This document shows, piece after piece, positions 41,115 through 49,821 of a DNA stretch of 64,000 nt. The notes beneath the pieces are model-generated. The model worked only from the letters and a program-made list of their open reading frames with translations. It ran no database searches and was not told the DNA's origin. Position 1 is the first letter of the stretch. Every line of letters begins with the position of its first letter. Position numbers and translations under genes: made by a program. The DNA is from Myxococcales bacterium (GTDB lineage Bacteria; Myxococcota_A; Polyangia; Polyangiales; Polyangiaceae): contig SECP01000006.1 of NCBI GenBank assembly GCA_004193285.1, positions 62,001 through 126,000 of the forward strand, given 5' to 3'.

Positions 41115-42335
41115 CTACCTGCACCCGCACGACAGCGCGCCTTGGCGAAGGGAGAAGCCCCCCGCGTCCGCGTCGTCGGCCCAGAAAAATGGCTTGAGAC
41201 CGCCGCTGCACTCACTGTCCGGCGCTAGCGCGATGCCCTCGTTGTTCGAATCAGGAAGGCCGGAGGGCGCGCTAAAACGGCGCGTGAGCTCGAAATGCCC
41301 ACTTTCGGCGAGAGCGAGCACGGCCGCCTGGTTGCCGCAGGTGTCATCGCAGTAGGCCCAGAGCTCGCCCGAATCTCGGTCCATCTCCAGCCCCATCACG
41401 CCCTCCAGCGGCGCCGCGATGGTCGTCAGCAGCGTCGCCGAGCCGGTCGTGTGATTCAGGGCGAGCCCGTAGAGCGCGCCGGTTTGCTCGACCCCGACCA
41501 CGAACATGCCGCCCCCGTGTTCGCCGTAGTCGCTTGGCTGGTAGAGCTTGCCGGAGGCGTCGTCCAAGAAACCGTGGGCGGTGAGCCACGCGTCGGCGAC
41601 CCAAGTGATGGCTTCGAGCCCGGAATTGGGGTCCACGTCCGGCAGCAGCGCAGTGACGTTCCACTCGTGGGTGGCCGTGAGCGTCGTGCTGGCCGCCGAG
41701 ACGTCGTAGCGCAGCACGGAGAGGCGGCTCGCCTCGGCTTCGTTCAGATTGCGCTCGCTACTCACGTAGACGCCGCTTCCGCTCGTCGCGCCGAGCGTGA
41801 CCCCTTCGGCGTCCGGAGCCCCCTGCCCGCCCGGAAAGCGCAGTCCCTTGCCCGACGCCCAATCGTCGTTCAGGTCGCGCTCGTAGCGCCCGCCCGTCTT
41901 CACGAGTCGGAAGAGCTTCGAGGAAAGGTTGTTCACTGCCCACATCACCCCCGGCGACTCATAGGTGAGCCCGCTGAGATCGCTCTCGAAGTCTCCCTCC
42001 GGCTCGAGGGTGACGACGCTCGCGCTTCCGGGCCAAGCAGTGAGCTCCTTCGAGCGCGAGCTGCACGCGCCGGCGGCGCCAGCCGTGCCAGACGAGCCAG
42101 ACGAGCCCGCGCTGCCGCCCATGGCTGGGAGCTCGCGCTCGCCCGCGGAGCCGCCGGCTCCCCCAGAGCTGGTCGAGCCGCCCGCACCACCGGCGCCGCC
42201 GCTGAAAGCCCCTCCGAGCTGCGCGCCTCCGAGCGAGCTTTCCCCGGCGGCCCCGCTTCGGTCGACGGACGGCTCCTTCGAGCTTTCACCGCACGCTAGC
42301 GCCAGCAGCGCGGCGCCGAATGCGACGCGCTTCAT
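41115..42335 (-). CDS. Lipoprotein with beta-propeller-like (SdiA-regulated-type) domain
   Basis: A 406-aa protein: lipoprotein signal (RVAFGAALLALACGESS), a Gly/Ser/Ala-rich linker of about 75 residues, then a propeller-like domain (DFESDLSGLTYESPGVMWAVNN, VYVSSERNLNEAEASRLSVLRYDV, NSGLEAITWVADAWLTAHG, VMGLEMDRDSGELWAYCDD, DSNNEGIALAP). The spacing of Asp-Gly-Leu-Glu motifs recalls SdiA-regulated/esterase-like phytase propellers; the catalytic metal ligands of phytases are not evident. It overlaps the SRAP gene by 4 bp (ATGA). Confidence 0.78.
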   Translation of the reverse strand: MKRVAFGAALLALACGESSKEPSVDRSGAAGESSLGGAQLGGAFSGGAGGAGGSTSSGGAGGSAGERELPAMGGSAGSSGSSGTAGAAGACSSRSKELTAWPGSASVVTLEPEGDFESDLSGLTYESPGVMWAVNNLSSKLFRLVKTGGRYERDLNDDWASGKGLRFPGGQGAPDAEGVTLGATSGSGVYVSSERNLNEAEASRLSVLRYDVSAASTTLTATHEWNVTALLPDVDPNSGLEAITWVADAWLTAHGFLDDASGKLYQPSDYGEHGGGMFVVGVEQTGALYGLALNHTTGSATLLTTIAAPLEGVMGLEMDRDSGELWAYCDDTCGNQAAVLALAESGHFELTRRFSAPSGLPDSNNEGIALAPDSECSGGLKPFFWADDADAGGFSLRQGALSCGCR

Positions 42336-43081
42336 CGAGCTTTCCGCGCCTTCTTCTTCGTTGCCGGCGGCGCTTCCTCGGGCTCTGGCACCGGGTCGTA
42401 GGGCGCGACCACCTCGGGGCCTTCGAAGCGCACGTTGTTGCCGCGCGGATCCGTCGCGTGGACGTCGAGCGCCAACGTGCTGGTGCGCGCGCGCGCCTCC
42501 GCCAACACCGCGAGGGGGTCTGCGCTCGGATCCAGCCAACCCTCGTAGAGCTCCGGCGGCACGACGAGCGGCATGCGGTCATGGTACGCCGCCGCCTTCG
42601 CGTTCGGCTCCGTGGTGACGATCGCGAACGAGTCCACCACCTCGCCGTCCGGAGAGGTCCAACGAGACCACAAGCCCGCGAACGCGAACAAGTGGCGCTC
42701 CAGCCGGAAATGGTAGGGCTGCTTCTTCTTGCCTTCCGGCTTGAACTCACGCCACCCGGTCGCAGGCACCAAACAGCGGTAGCGATGGAAGGCGCTCCGC
42801 CAGAACGGCTTCTGCTCCAAGTCCTCCGCGCGAGCGTTGAACGTCGCCGGCAAAGCTTTGAGCGGCTTGTTCCAATAGTGCGGGATCATCCACCAGCGCC
42901 CCAAGCGGAGCGCGCGCTCGCCCTCGTGATTCCGAACGACGAACGCCTGTTCGACGCCAGGCCCGTAGGAGGGAGCAATGTTGTAGAGAGGCCGGAGCTC
43001 ACGGAAGAGCTCGAGCTGAGTCGCCTGGAGCTCGATCTTGATCTCGCTCAGCTCGGCTTCCTGGGAGAAGCGGCCGCACAT
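42332..43081 (-). CDS. SRAP domain protein (YedK/HMCES)
   Basis: A 249-aa SOS-response-associated peptidase family protein that crosslinks to abasic sites in single-stranded DNA. Key residues in order: Cys2 after Met removal (MCGRFSQ), RPLYNIAPSY with the Asn, FNARAEDLEQKPFWRSAFHRYRCLVPATGWREF (Glu and Arg network) and HDRMPLVVPPELYEGWL with the catalytic His. A Lys-rich tail (KKKARKAR) follows. Start ATG 43081 is fixed by Cys2. No LexA box was sought in detail. Confidence 0.95.
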   Translation of the reverse strand: MCGRFSQEAELSEIKIELQATQLELFRELRPLYNIAPSYGPGVEQAFVVRNHEGERALRLGRWWMIPHYWNKPLKALPATFNARAEDLEQKPFWRSAFHRYRCLVPATGWREFKPEGKKKQPYHFRLERHLFAFAGLWSRWTSPDGEVVDSFAIVTTEPNAKAAAYHDRMPLVVPPELYEGWLDPSADPLAVLAEARARTSTLALDVHATDPRGNNVRFEGPEVVAPYDPVPEPEEAPPATKKKARKAR

Positions 43082-43091
43082 GGGCAGAAGC

Positions 43092-44339
43092 TTACGCGGT
43101 GAGCACGATGCGCGTCACCTCGGGGGGCGCCCCGAGCCGTGCGGGCGGGCCAACCGTGCCAAAACCACGGTTCACGTACAGCATCGACCCCGCCATGTCG
43201 TAGCGACCGGCGACCCAGCCTCCGGGCAGCAGGTAATCCGCGGGGCGAATGCCCAAGTTCACCTGGCCACCGTGGGTGTGACCGGACATTTGGAGCGCGA
43301 CGTGACCCGCAGCTTCTTCGAAGAACGAAGGATTGTGGCACAGCAGTACCCGCGGCAGGTCCCGCGCGGGGGCCACGAGACCGCCCATGCGAGGCAACGA
43401 TGCCACCGCCCGCTGTAGATCGGGGCCGCCGCCTTCGCGACGCGCCCACACGTCGTCCACCCCCAGCAGCGAGAAGCCGGCTTGGGCGTCGCCGATCACG
43501 AGGCCCTCGTTGCGGAGCAGCTTTGCCCCGCCGCCGCGGAGGGCGCTCGCCACCTCGTCCATGCCGGCGAAGAAATCGTGGTTGCCGGACACCGCGACCA
43601 CGCCGTGACGAGCGAGCGGAGCGAGGCGACGCACGAACCGCCCCAGCTTGGGGGCAAGGCTCGGATCGTTGTCGAGCAGGTCGCCGGTGAGCACGATGAG
43701 ATCCGGCTTCGTGCGGCGGAGCAGCTCCTCCGCGATCGCGAGCTCGGCCTCGCCCACGTAGACACCAATGTGCACGTCCGAAAGCTGGGCGATCGTGAAA
43801 CCAGAGAGCCCGCGTGACAGCCCCGGGATGACGAGCGGTACGTCTTCCACGGAGTAGTCGCTTCGGCCCTTGAGCGCACCGTAGAGCGAGCTGCTGCTGC
43901 CAATCAGGAAAGCGGACCCAGCGGTCGCCCGGGTCAAAAAGAGTCGTCGCGGCACCTCGGGAGTGGCCGGCAGAGCTGGGACCGCGACCGGCGACGGGGG
44001 CGGAAGCGTTTCGGAACGATGACGAAAACGGCCGACCAATCTCCACAGCAGCCGAGCCGCGTCCGCCAGAAGCAGCAGGATGCCGCTGATGATGACGGCG
44101 AGCTCGATCGTGGAGACGACGGCAACGAACCCGCCCGTGACCGCACTGGGCCAAAAACGCACCGCAACGCGCCCTAGCACCACGCCCAAGACCGAGATGA
44201 TAAGCACCGCTTTGAGGAGCCGTGCTGCCCGCTTCTCCAGCAGGAACGCGTTCCGAGCCCAGCGGAAGACCTGGACATTGATGGCGCCGAGCACCACCAC
44301 CATGAAAAGAGCGAACACGAAGATGCGAGACCCGGACAT
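43092..44339 (-). CDS. Membrane-anchored metallophosphoesterase (YkuE-like)
   Basis: A 415-aa protein. About three membrane helices at residues 5-25, 42-60 and 72-95, then a calcineurin-like phosphoesterase domain from about residue 165: AQLSDVHIG (D-x-H), VLTGDLLDND (GD), VVAVSGNHDFFAG (GNHD), LLCHNPSFFEE (H) and SGHTHGGQVNLG (GHTHGGQ), a complete dimetal set. Related YkuE/YaeI enzymes act on lipid-linked substrates, suggesting a membrane phospholipid or UDP-sugar lipid target. Start ATG 44339, 125 bp from the divergent gnd gene. Confidence 0.94.
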   Translation of the reverse strand: MSGSRIFVFALFMVVVLGAINVQVFRWARNAFLLEKRAARLLKAVLIISVLGVVLGRVAVRFWPSAVTGGFVAVVSTIELAVIISGILLLLADAARLLWRLVGRFRHRSETLPPPSPVAVPALPATPEVPRRLFLTRATAGSAFLIGSSSSLYGALKGRSDYSVEDVPLVIPGLSRGLSGFTIAQLSDVHIGVYVGEAELAIAEELLRRTKPDLIVLTGDLLDNDPSLAPKLGRFVRRLAPLARHGVVAVSGNHDFFAGMDEVASALRGGGAKLLRNEGLVIGDAQAGFSLLGVDDVWARREGGGPDLQRAVASLPRMGGLVAPARDLPRVLLCHNPSFFEEAAGHVALQMSGHTHGGQVNLGIRPADYLLPGGWVAGRYDMAGSMLYVNRGFGTVGPPARLGAPPEVTRIVLTA

Positions 44340-44464
44340 ACGGCGAGACCTGAGGCTAGCGGTACCCGCCTGCCAGCGGGCGTAACAATTCTTCGCCGAA
44401 CCTTACTGGGTGTGGCAAAGCCGGGATTGCCGTCGGAAGACGGCCACCAGGAGCGAGAAAAAAG

Positions 44465-45475
44465 ATGCAGTTTGGAATGATTGGACTGGGTCGCATGGGC
44501 GCAAACATGGCGCGCCGGTTGATGCGCGCTGGACATACGTGCGTCGGCTACGACGTGTTTCCCGAGTCCGTGGAAAAGCTCCGAGCCGAAGGCGCCGCGC
44601 CGGCCGCGTCTCTTTCTGACCTGGTGCAGCAGCTGTCGGCGCCCCGCGTGCTCTGGATGATGGTCCCCGCCGGCAACGTGGATCAAACCATCGAGCAACT
44701 GGCACCCCTGCTCGCTCCGGGCGACATCTTGGTGGACGGCGGCAACTCCTACTACCGGGACGACGTGGATCGCGCCAAGCGGCTGGCCGAGCGCGGAATC
44801 TCCTACGTGGACTGCGGGACGAGCGGCGGAGTCTTCGGGCTAGAGCGCGGCTACTGCCTCATGATCGGCGGCGAGCCGAAAATCGTGGAGCACTTGGACC
44901 CGATCTTCAAGACATTGGCGCCCGGTGTCGGTGACATTCCCCTCACCCCGAACCAGAGGCAAGAGGGTACGGCTCAGCAGGGCTACCTTCACTGCGGCCC
45001 GAGCGGCGCCGGCCACTTCGTGAAGATGGTTCACAACGGTATCGAGTACGGGCTCATGGCCGCCTACGCGGAAGGCTTCAATATCTTGCGCGGGGCCGGC
45101 GTCGGCCGGGCCCACACCGGCCAGCACGACGCCGAGACTGCTCCGCTGCAGAACGCTAAGTACTTTCAGTATGACTTCGACTGCTCGCAGATCGCCGAGG
45201 TGTGGCGCCGCGGTAGCGTCGTGTCGTCGTGGCTGCTGGACCTCACGGCGCAGGCGTTCGCTCGGGACGCCGAGCTCAGTAACTTTTCGGGCAAAGTGTC
45301 GGATTCCGGCGAGGGTCGGTGGACGCTCGAAGCAGCCGTGGAGGCGGGCGTACCCGCGCACGTGCTCGCGGCCGCGCTGTTTCAGCGCTTCAGCTCGCGC
45401 GGCGAGGCGGACTTCCAGAACAAGGTGCTTTCCGCCATGCGCTTCGAGTTCGGCGGCCATCACGAAAAGAAGTGA
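44465..45475 (+). CDS. gnd: 6-phosphogluconate dehydrogenase, decarboxylating (short form)
   Basis: Oxidative decarboxylation of 6-phosphogluconate to ribulose-5-phosphate. The 336-aa length is that of the short, often NAD-preferring GndA/YqeC type rather than the 470-aa E. coli enzyme. Motifs: [20 protein letters not shown] (dinucleotide site), [31 protein letters not shown], and the catalytic block [20 protein letters not shown] with the Lys and His-Asn. The C-terminus has the [13 protein letters not shown] signature. Loss of the long C-terminal domain is normal for the class. Confidence 0.95.
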   Translation: MQFGMIGLGRMGANMARRLMRAGHTCVGYDVFPESVEKLRAEGAAPAASLSDLVQQLSAPRVLWMMVPAGNVDQTIEQLAPLLAPGDILVDGGNSYYRDDVDRAKRLAERGISYVDCGTSGGVFGLERGYCLMIGGEPKIVEHLDPIFKTLAPGVGDIPLTPNQRQEGTAQQGYLHCGPSGAGHFVKMVHNGIEYGLMAAYAEGFNILRGAGVGRAHTGQHDAETAPLQNAKYFQYDFDCSQIAEVWRRGSVVSSWLLDLTAQAFARDAELSNFSGKVSDSGEGRWTLEAAVEAGVPAHVLAAALFQRFSSRGEADFQNKVLSAMRFEFGGHHEKK

Positions 45476-45550
45476 GCTGACGCGGGTAGCCGTGGCAAGC
45501 TAAGCGGTCCCGGCGCAGGGTTGCGGCCGGGGTCGCTCAGTGGCCCGCAA

Positions 45551-47308
45551 GTGTCGTTGAAAGAGCAAAAACTGCCCCCGATCGCCACCCTCCGGGCGAT
45601 CGCCGCGCTGAAGAGTGGCCACCTGGCGCAGGTCCGGCCCGCTCGCATCGGCCTCGGCTTCGAGACCGTCGGCACGCATCAAAAGTCCCTCGCCCAGCTG
45701 GAAGATTTGCTGGGCGGGCCCGGCCGGCTGTCACTACCGTACTCCCTCCGCCTGCTCTTGGACGCGATGACCGGCCTCGGCCTGCTGCATCGTACGCTGA
45801 GCTTCGTCCACGGCGAGGTGCAGCCCGAGCACGTGCTGCTCGGTGAGGACGGCGTGGGGCGGCTGCTGCCGGTCGTGCGCGCGCACTGGGTCCGTGGTGA
45901 AGAGCGCGCGAGCGACCGCCTGTACTACCTGGCTCCCGAAAAGCTCCTGGGCGATAAAGTCGACGCGCGCTCGGACGTGTACAGCGTCGGAGTGCTCCTG
46001 TGGGAGGCGCTCTCCGGTCAACGCCTCCTCGAGGCCTACGACGTGGACGACATCATCGCGCGGCTCATGAGCGGCGGCATTCCGCGCGCTCGTGCGCCGG
46101 AAGACGAGAGCTGGACCGAGCCCCTTTCTGGCATCGCGGAGCGCGCGCTCGCCGTGGATCCGGCGCGGCGCTTCGCGAGCGTCGGGGAGCTGAAGGAGGC
46201 GATCGAGCGCGCCAGTGCGCGATACGTGGCGAGCACGCCCGGTATGGCGGAGCTTTTTCACGATCCGGCACGCAGAGCGCGAGGCGCTGGGCGCGACTCC
46301 GCGCCGGACAGCCAGCGCATCACGCTGCCTCCTCATCAAGCCCCCGCTACGCTCAAGCCACGCCCGAGCAGCGCACCGCCCCCCGCTCCAGCGGCGGTCA
46401 AACCGGTCGGCGTCGGAGTGGCGGACTACCTCGAGGAGGAGCTCACGACGAAGCCTAACGCCGCGCCTCTGCCATCGGAGGCGCGCCGCGCGATGGTGAG
46501 CACGCTGCTCGGCAACGCGCCGCCCTTTGCGGAGCCGCAAGACGAGCTCACCACGCGTTTCTCGCGGGTGCCGCCCTCGGTGCCGGTGCTCATCACCCCA
46601 TTGCCGAAGCCGCCAGCGGCCCCGGTGACGCTCGCCACCGCGAGGATCACCTCACGCAAAGCGACGCCGGTCTCGTTTCCGCCTCCGCCCGCCAATCCCC
46701 CGCCAAGCTTGGTCGTTCATCCGCCGTCCTCGCGCGCCTCGTCGCTCTCGCCTCCGTCGCTCTCGCCTCCGTCGCTCTCACCTCTCGTCGCGCCGAGGCC
46801 GGCGCCCCTCGTGTTCATCGACCCGAGCTTCGAGCTGGTGCGACCACGCAGGCGGCGCGGCCTCCTGTGGTTGGTCGTCGGCGCCGCGGCCGCGCTCGGA
46901 TTGTTCGCGGCCCGACCTTGGCTTTGGCAGCAGCTCCACGCGGAGAGCGGAGGAGGAGCCGCCAGCGCCGCGGGTCCCAGCGCAACCACGCAACCCGCGG
47001 CTTCACCTTCCTCCATCAGGCCGTCGTCGGAGCCAGCTCCGCCGCCGGTCCGCGCCCCCGGGATTGCGTCTTCGCCGGCTGCACCGGCGAATGTCCGAGG
47101 CCCTAGTCGTGGTCAAGGAGCGCGCGAAGAGCGCGTCATCATCCACGACACCATCGACCCGAGCATTCAGGCCCTGCGCGAGCCGGTGGAGGCCGCGAAG
47201 CCTGAGCCCGAGCCGCCACCTCCGCCCCCGGAGCCGGCGCCTGCCGCACCCGAGCCGCCCAAGCCGAAGCCGGCACCAGCCAGCGACGCGGATCGGTACG
47301 GAATCTGA
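45551..47308 (+). CDS. Protein-kinase-like (probable pseudokinase) membrane protein
   Basis: A protein of about 585 aa. The kinase C-lobe is recognisable: FVHGEVQPEHVLLGEDG in place of the catalytic loop, YYLAPEKLLGDKVDARSDVYSVGVLLWEALSGQ (APE and DxxSxG region), and AVDPARRFASVGELKEAI (subdomain XI). The catalytic Asp is Glu, the following Asn is His, no DFG is present (RLLPVV stands there), and there is no Gly-rich loop or VAIK lysine. A Pro/Ala/Ser region, a membrane helix (LLWLVVGAAAALGLFAARPWL, about 448) and a periplasmic Pro/Glu-rich tail follow. Start uncertain (GTG 45551 or TTG 45521). Confidence 0.78.
   Translation: MSLKEQKLPPIATLRAIAALKSGHLAQVRPARIGLGFETVGTHQKSLAQLEDLLGGPGRLSLPYSLRLLLDAMTGLGLLHRTLSFVHGEVQPEHVLLGEDGVGRLLPVVRAHWVRGEERASDRLYYLAPEKLLGDKVDARSDVYSVGVLLWEALSGQRLLEAYDVDDIIARLMSGGIPRARAPEDESWTEPLSGIAERALAVDPARRFASVGELKEAIERASARYVASTPGMAELFHDPARRARGAGRDSAPDSQRITLPPHQAPATLKPRPSSAPPPAPAAVKPVGVGVADYLEEELTTKPNAAPLPSEARRAMVSTLLGNAPPFAEPQDELTTRFSRVPPSVPVLITPLPKPPAAPVTLATARITSRKATPVSFPPPPANPPPSLVVHPPSSRASSLSPPSLSPPSLSPLVAPRPAPLVFIDPSFELVRPRRRRGLLWLVVGAAAALGLFAARPWLWQQLHAESGGGAASAAGPSATTQPAASPSSIRPSSEPAPPPVRAPGIASSPAAPANVRGPSRGQGAREERVIIHDTIDPSIQALREPVEAAKPEPEPPPPPPEPAPAAPEPPKPKPAPASDADRYGI
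46741..46785 (+). repeat. 15-bp tandem repeat, three copies
   Basis: Three consecutive CTCCGTCGCTCTCGC-type units within the kinase-like gene, giving SPPSLSPPSLSP in its Pro-rich linker; a likely site of length change that keeps frame. Confidence 0.85.
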
Positions 47309-47421
47309 AGCAGATCTGGGTGATGCGCTGCGGAAGCGAGCAGCCACACTAGAATCGGCGGCAACCCGCGCATCTGCGCGCTTCTCAGAAGGCTTGGGGT
47401 CGAGAATACTCCGGCGCCGAA

Positions 47422-48417
47422 ATGAGCAATGCACGGAAGGCGGCTCTTCACCTCCTCAATAACGAGTGGAGCCGGAGCGTCTGGAAGCAGTGGCTGGGCA
47501 ACATCTTCCAGCCGCCCGTCGAACCGCCGATGCCTGCGAGTGTCGCGAGCCAACCGCCGAGCATTGCCCCAGAGGTGGTCGAAACCGCGCCGCCCCACGC
47601 GCCTTCTTCGAGTAGTCGGGAGAGCTACGCGGCGCCCAAGAGCACGCCTGCCGAATCGCCTTCCGCGCGGGACGTGAGGCGCTCGGAGCTGCGTGCGCGC
47701 TTCGACGCGCTCTCGGATCGGATGATGGCGTTGGAAGACGGCCTGGACACCCTGATCCGGCGCTCCGCCCACCGCGACAAGCTCGACCGACGCTCCGAGC
47801 TGCAGAGCGTGGAGATGATCGACAACGTGGCCGTCGCCGGCGAGCGCCAAGCCGCAGTGCTCGAAGGCCTGCTGAGCACCGTGACTCGGCTGGAGCACTC
47901 GATGGGGCGTCTCGAGCAAAACCTAGCCAGGGTGGAGCGCGCGGTGGGCGAGCGGCGCCGCGACTCTCACTACCCGACCGGGTCGCACGTGCACCGCGCG
48001 CCGCCCTCCACCTTCCCGGAGTTTCAGGCCGCGCCGCGGTCCACTCGGCACAGCGACGTGGAGGAAGTGGACCACGACGAAGGCTCGGGCATCAACGGCA
48101 ACCTGTCCGAGGTGTCGCTCGCCACCGTCATGGCCATGCTGGAGATCGAGCGCCACACCGGGCGACTGAAAGTGGCGACGGAAGAGGGCATGCTGGCCAG
48201 CTTCGAGCTCGCGGAGGGCAGCGTCGTCAGCAGTCGCCTCTCGGAGAACGACGTGGATCCTCTCCACACGCTCCGCACCGCCCTTTGCTGGAAACAAGGC
48301 CGCTTCTGGTTTCGCCCCCAACCGGCCGAGGCGCCATTCTTTCCGCCTCGGTCGATCGGCTCGCTCCTCCTGGAAGCGACCCGCCAGAACGACGAGTCTT
48401 TTGCGGACGTCGGCTGA
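47422..48417 (+). CDS. DUF4388 (PatA/GliA-like) domain protein
   Basis: A 331-aa protein with three parts: a short N-terminus (MSNARKAALHLLNNEWSRSVWKQWLG), a Pro/Ser-rich stretch and a helical coiled coil at about residues 85-175 (ARFDALSDRMMALEDGLDTLIRR; VLEGLLSTVTRLEHSMGRLEQNLARVERAV), and a C-terminal DUF4388 domain (NGNLSEVSLATVMAMLEIERHTGRLKVATEEGMLASFELAEGSVVSSRL...LCWKQGRFWFRP). DUF4388 is widespread in Myxococcota and linked to signalling and gliding. It follows the kinase-like gene by 113 bp, same strand. Confidence 0.86.
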   Translation: MSNARKAALHLLNNEWSRSVWKQWLGNIFQPPVEPPMPASVASQPPSIAPEVVETAPPHAPSSSSRESYAAPKSTPAESPSARDVRRSELRARFDALSDRMMALEDGLDTLIRRSAHRDKLDRRSELQSVEMIDNVAVAGERQAAVLEGLLSTVTRLEHSMGRLEQNLARVERAVGERRRDSHYPTGSHVHRAPPSTFPEFQAAPRSTRHSDVEEVDHDEGSGINGNLSEVSLATVMAMLEIERHTGRLKVATEEGMLASFELAEGSVVSSRLSENDVDPLHTLRTALCWKQGRFWFRPQPAEAPFFPPRSIGSLLLEATRQNDESFADVG

Positions 48418-48492
48418 AGCAGGTGGCCTCTTGAAGGCCCTGCGACAATTCGGCAGCGGCGCGGCGCGTGCGCTTGGCCTACGCTGCGCGGC

Positions 48493-49821
48493 GTGACCTC
48501 GCTCGGACTGCATCGCTTTCAGTTCGCGTTCACGATCACCTACCACTACCTGTTCCCCCAGCTCACCATGGGCTTGGCCTTGGTACTGGTGCTGCTCAAA
48601 GCGCTCGCGCTCTACCGGCGCGACCCGGACTACGACGTGGCAGCGCGCTTTTGGACCAAGTTGCTCGGTATCGCCTTCGTGATGGGCGTCGTGACCGGGA
48701 TCCCGATGGAGTTTCAGTTCGGCACGAACTGGTCGCGGTTTTCGCGCATCGCCGGAGGCGTCGTCGGGCAGACGCTGGCGATGGAGGGCGTGTTCGCGTT
48801 CTTCCTGGAGTCGTCCGTGCTGTACCTGGTGCTGTTCCAGGAAAAACGCCTGGGGCCGCGCGGTCACCTCTTGGCGACCCTCGCCCTGTTCGCCGGCACC
48901 TGGCTCTCTGGCTTCTTCATCACGTGCACGAACGCATTCATGCAGCACCCGCAAGGCTTCGTCGTGGACGCAGCGGGCGTGATTCACCTCACTTCGTTCT
49001 CGGAGCTGCTGCTCAACCCTTGGGCGTGGGTGCAGTACGCCCACACCATGATCGGCGCGGCCGTCACGGGCAGCTTCACCGTGGCCGCGGGCGCCGCTTT
49101 CTACCTGCTCCAGGGCCGGGACACGCGCGTGGCGCAGAAGGTGCTGAAAGTCTCGGTCGTAGTCGGCGCGCTCGCCGCGTTCGCGGCCGCGTTCCCGAGC
49201 GGGGACGCGCAGGCCAAGCTCGTCGCCGAACACCAACCGGAGGCGTTCGCGGCCATGGAAGGCCACTTTCATACCGAGAGCGGCGCCGGCCTCACCCTCA
49301 TCGGTCAGCCCAACGTGGAGGAGCTCCGCGTCGACAACCCGATTCGAATCCCGCGCCTGCTGAGCTTCCTGACTCACCAGCGCTGGGACACCGAGATCAA
49401 GGGGTTGAAGGAGTTTCCCCGCGACCGCTGGCCCGACAACATCGGTCTCCTCTACTACTCGTACCACGTGATGGCCGGCCTCGGCTCGATGTTCATCGGC
49501 CTGATGGCGCTGTCGTGCTTCTTGCTGTACCGGGGCAAGTTGTTCGAGTCGCGCGGCGTGCTGTGGCTCATCATGCTTTTCGCACCTCTCCCATTCGTAG
49601 CCAACACCGCGGGCTGGATGACGGCGGAGCTCGGCCGGCAGCCTTGGCTCGTGCGGGACGTGCTCCGCACCGCAGACGGCTCGTCTCAGAACGTGCACGC
49701 CGGTAGCACGCTGTTCACGTTGCTCGGCTTCATGGGTTTGTACGCGCTGCTCTCGATGCTGTTCGTGCTCCTCGTCGGCAAGCAGCTCGAGCGCGGCTTC
49801 TCGGTCGAGGAGAGCGCGTGA
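48493..49821 (+). CDS. cydA: Cytochrome bd-type (cyanide-insensitive) quinol oxidase subunit I
   Basis: Reduces oxygen to water from quinol in the inner membrane. The 442-aa product has the family layout: FQFAFTITYHYLFPQLTMGLAL (heme ligand His near residue 18), GFFITCTNAFMQHPQGF, and HVMAGLGSMFIGLMAL. The Q loop is the short type (CIO/bd-I-short group) as the protein is about 80 residues shorter than E. coli CydA. GTG start at 48493. It overlaps cydB. No cydX-like small frame is seen after cydB. Confidence 0.94.
   Translation: MTSLGLHRFQFAFTITYHYLFPQLTMGLALVLVLLKALALYRRDPDYDVAARFWTKLLGIAFVMGVVTGIPMEFQFGTNWSRFSRIAGGVVGQTLAMEGVFAFFLESSVLYLVLFQEKRLGPRGHLLATLALFAGTWLSGFFITCTNAFMQHPQGFVVDAAGVIHLTSFSELLLNPWAWVQYAHTMIGAAVTGSFTVAAGAAFYLLQGRDTRVAQKVLKVSVVVGALAAFAAAFPSGDAQAKLVAEHQPEAFAAMEGHFHTESGAGLTLIGQPNVEELRVDNPIRIPRLLSFLTHQRWDTEIKGLKEFPRDRWPDNIGLLYYSYHVMAGLGSMFIGLMALSCFLLYRGKLFESRGVLWLIMLFAPLPFVANTAGWMTAELGRQPWLVRDVLRTADGSSQNVHAGSTLFTLLGFMGLYALLSMLFVLLVGKQLERGFSVEESA

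Noticed and set aside
47923..49698. 591-codon minus-strand frame over the DUF4388 gene and cydA
   Set aside because: His/Glu/Arg-rich shadow of two well supported genes; no start signal or domain.
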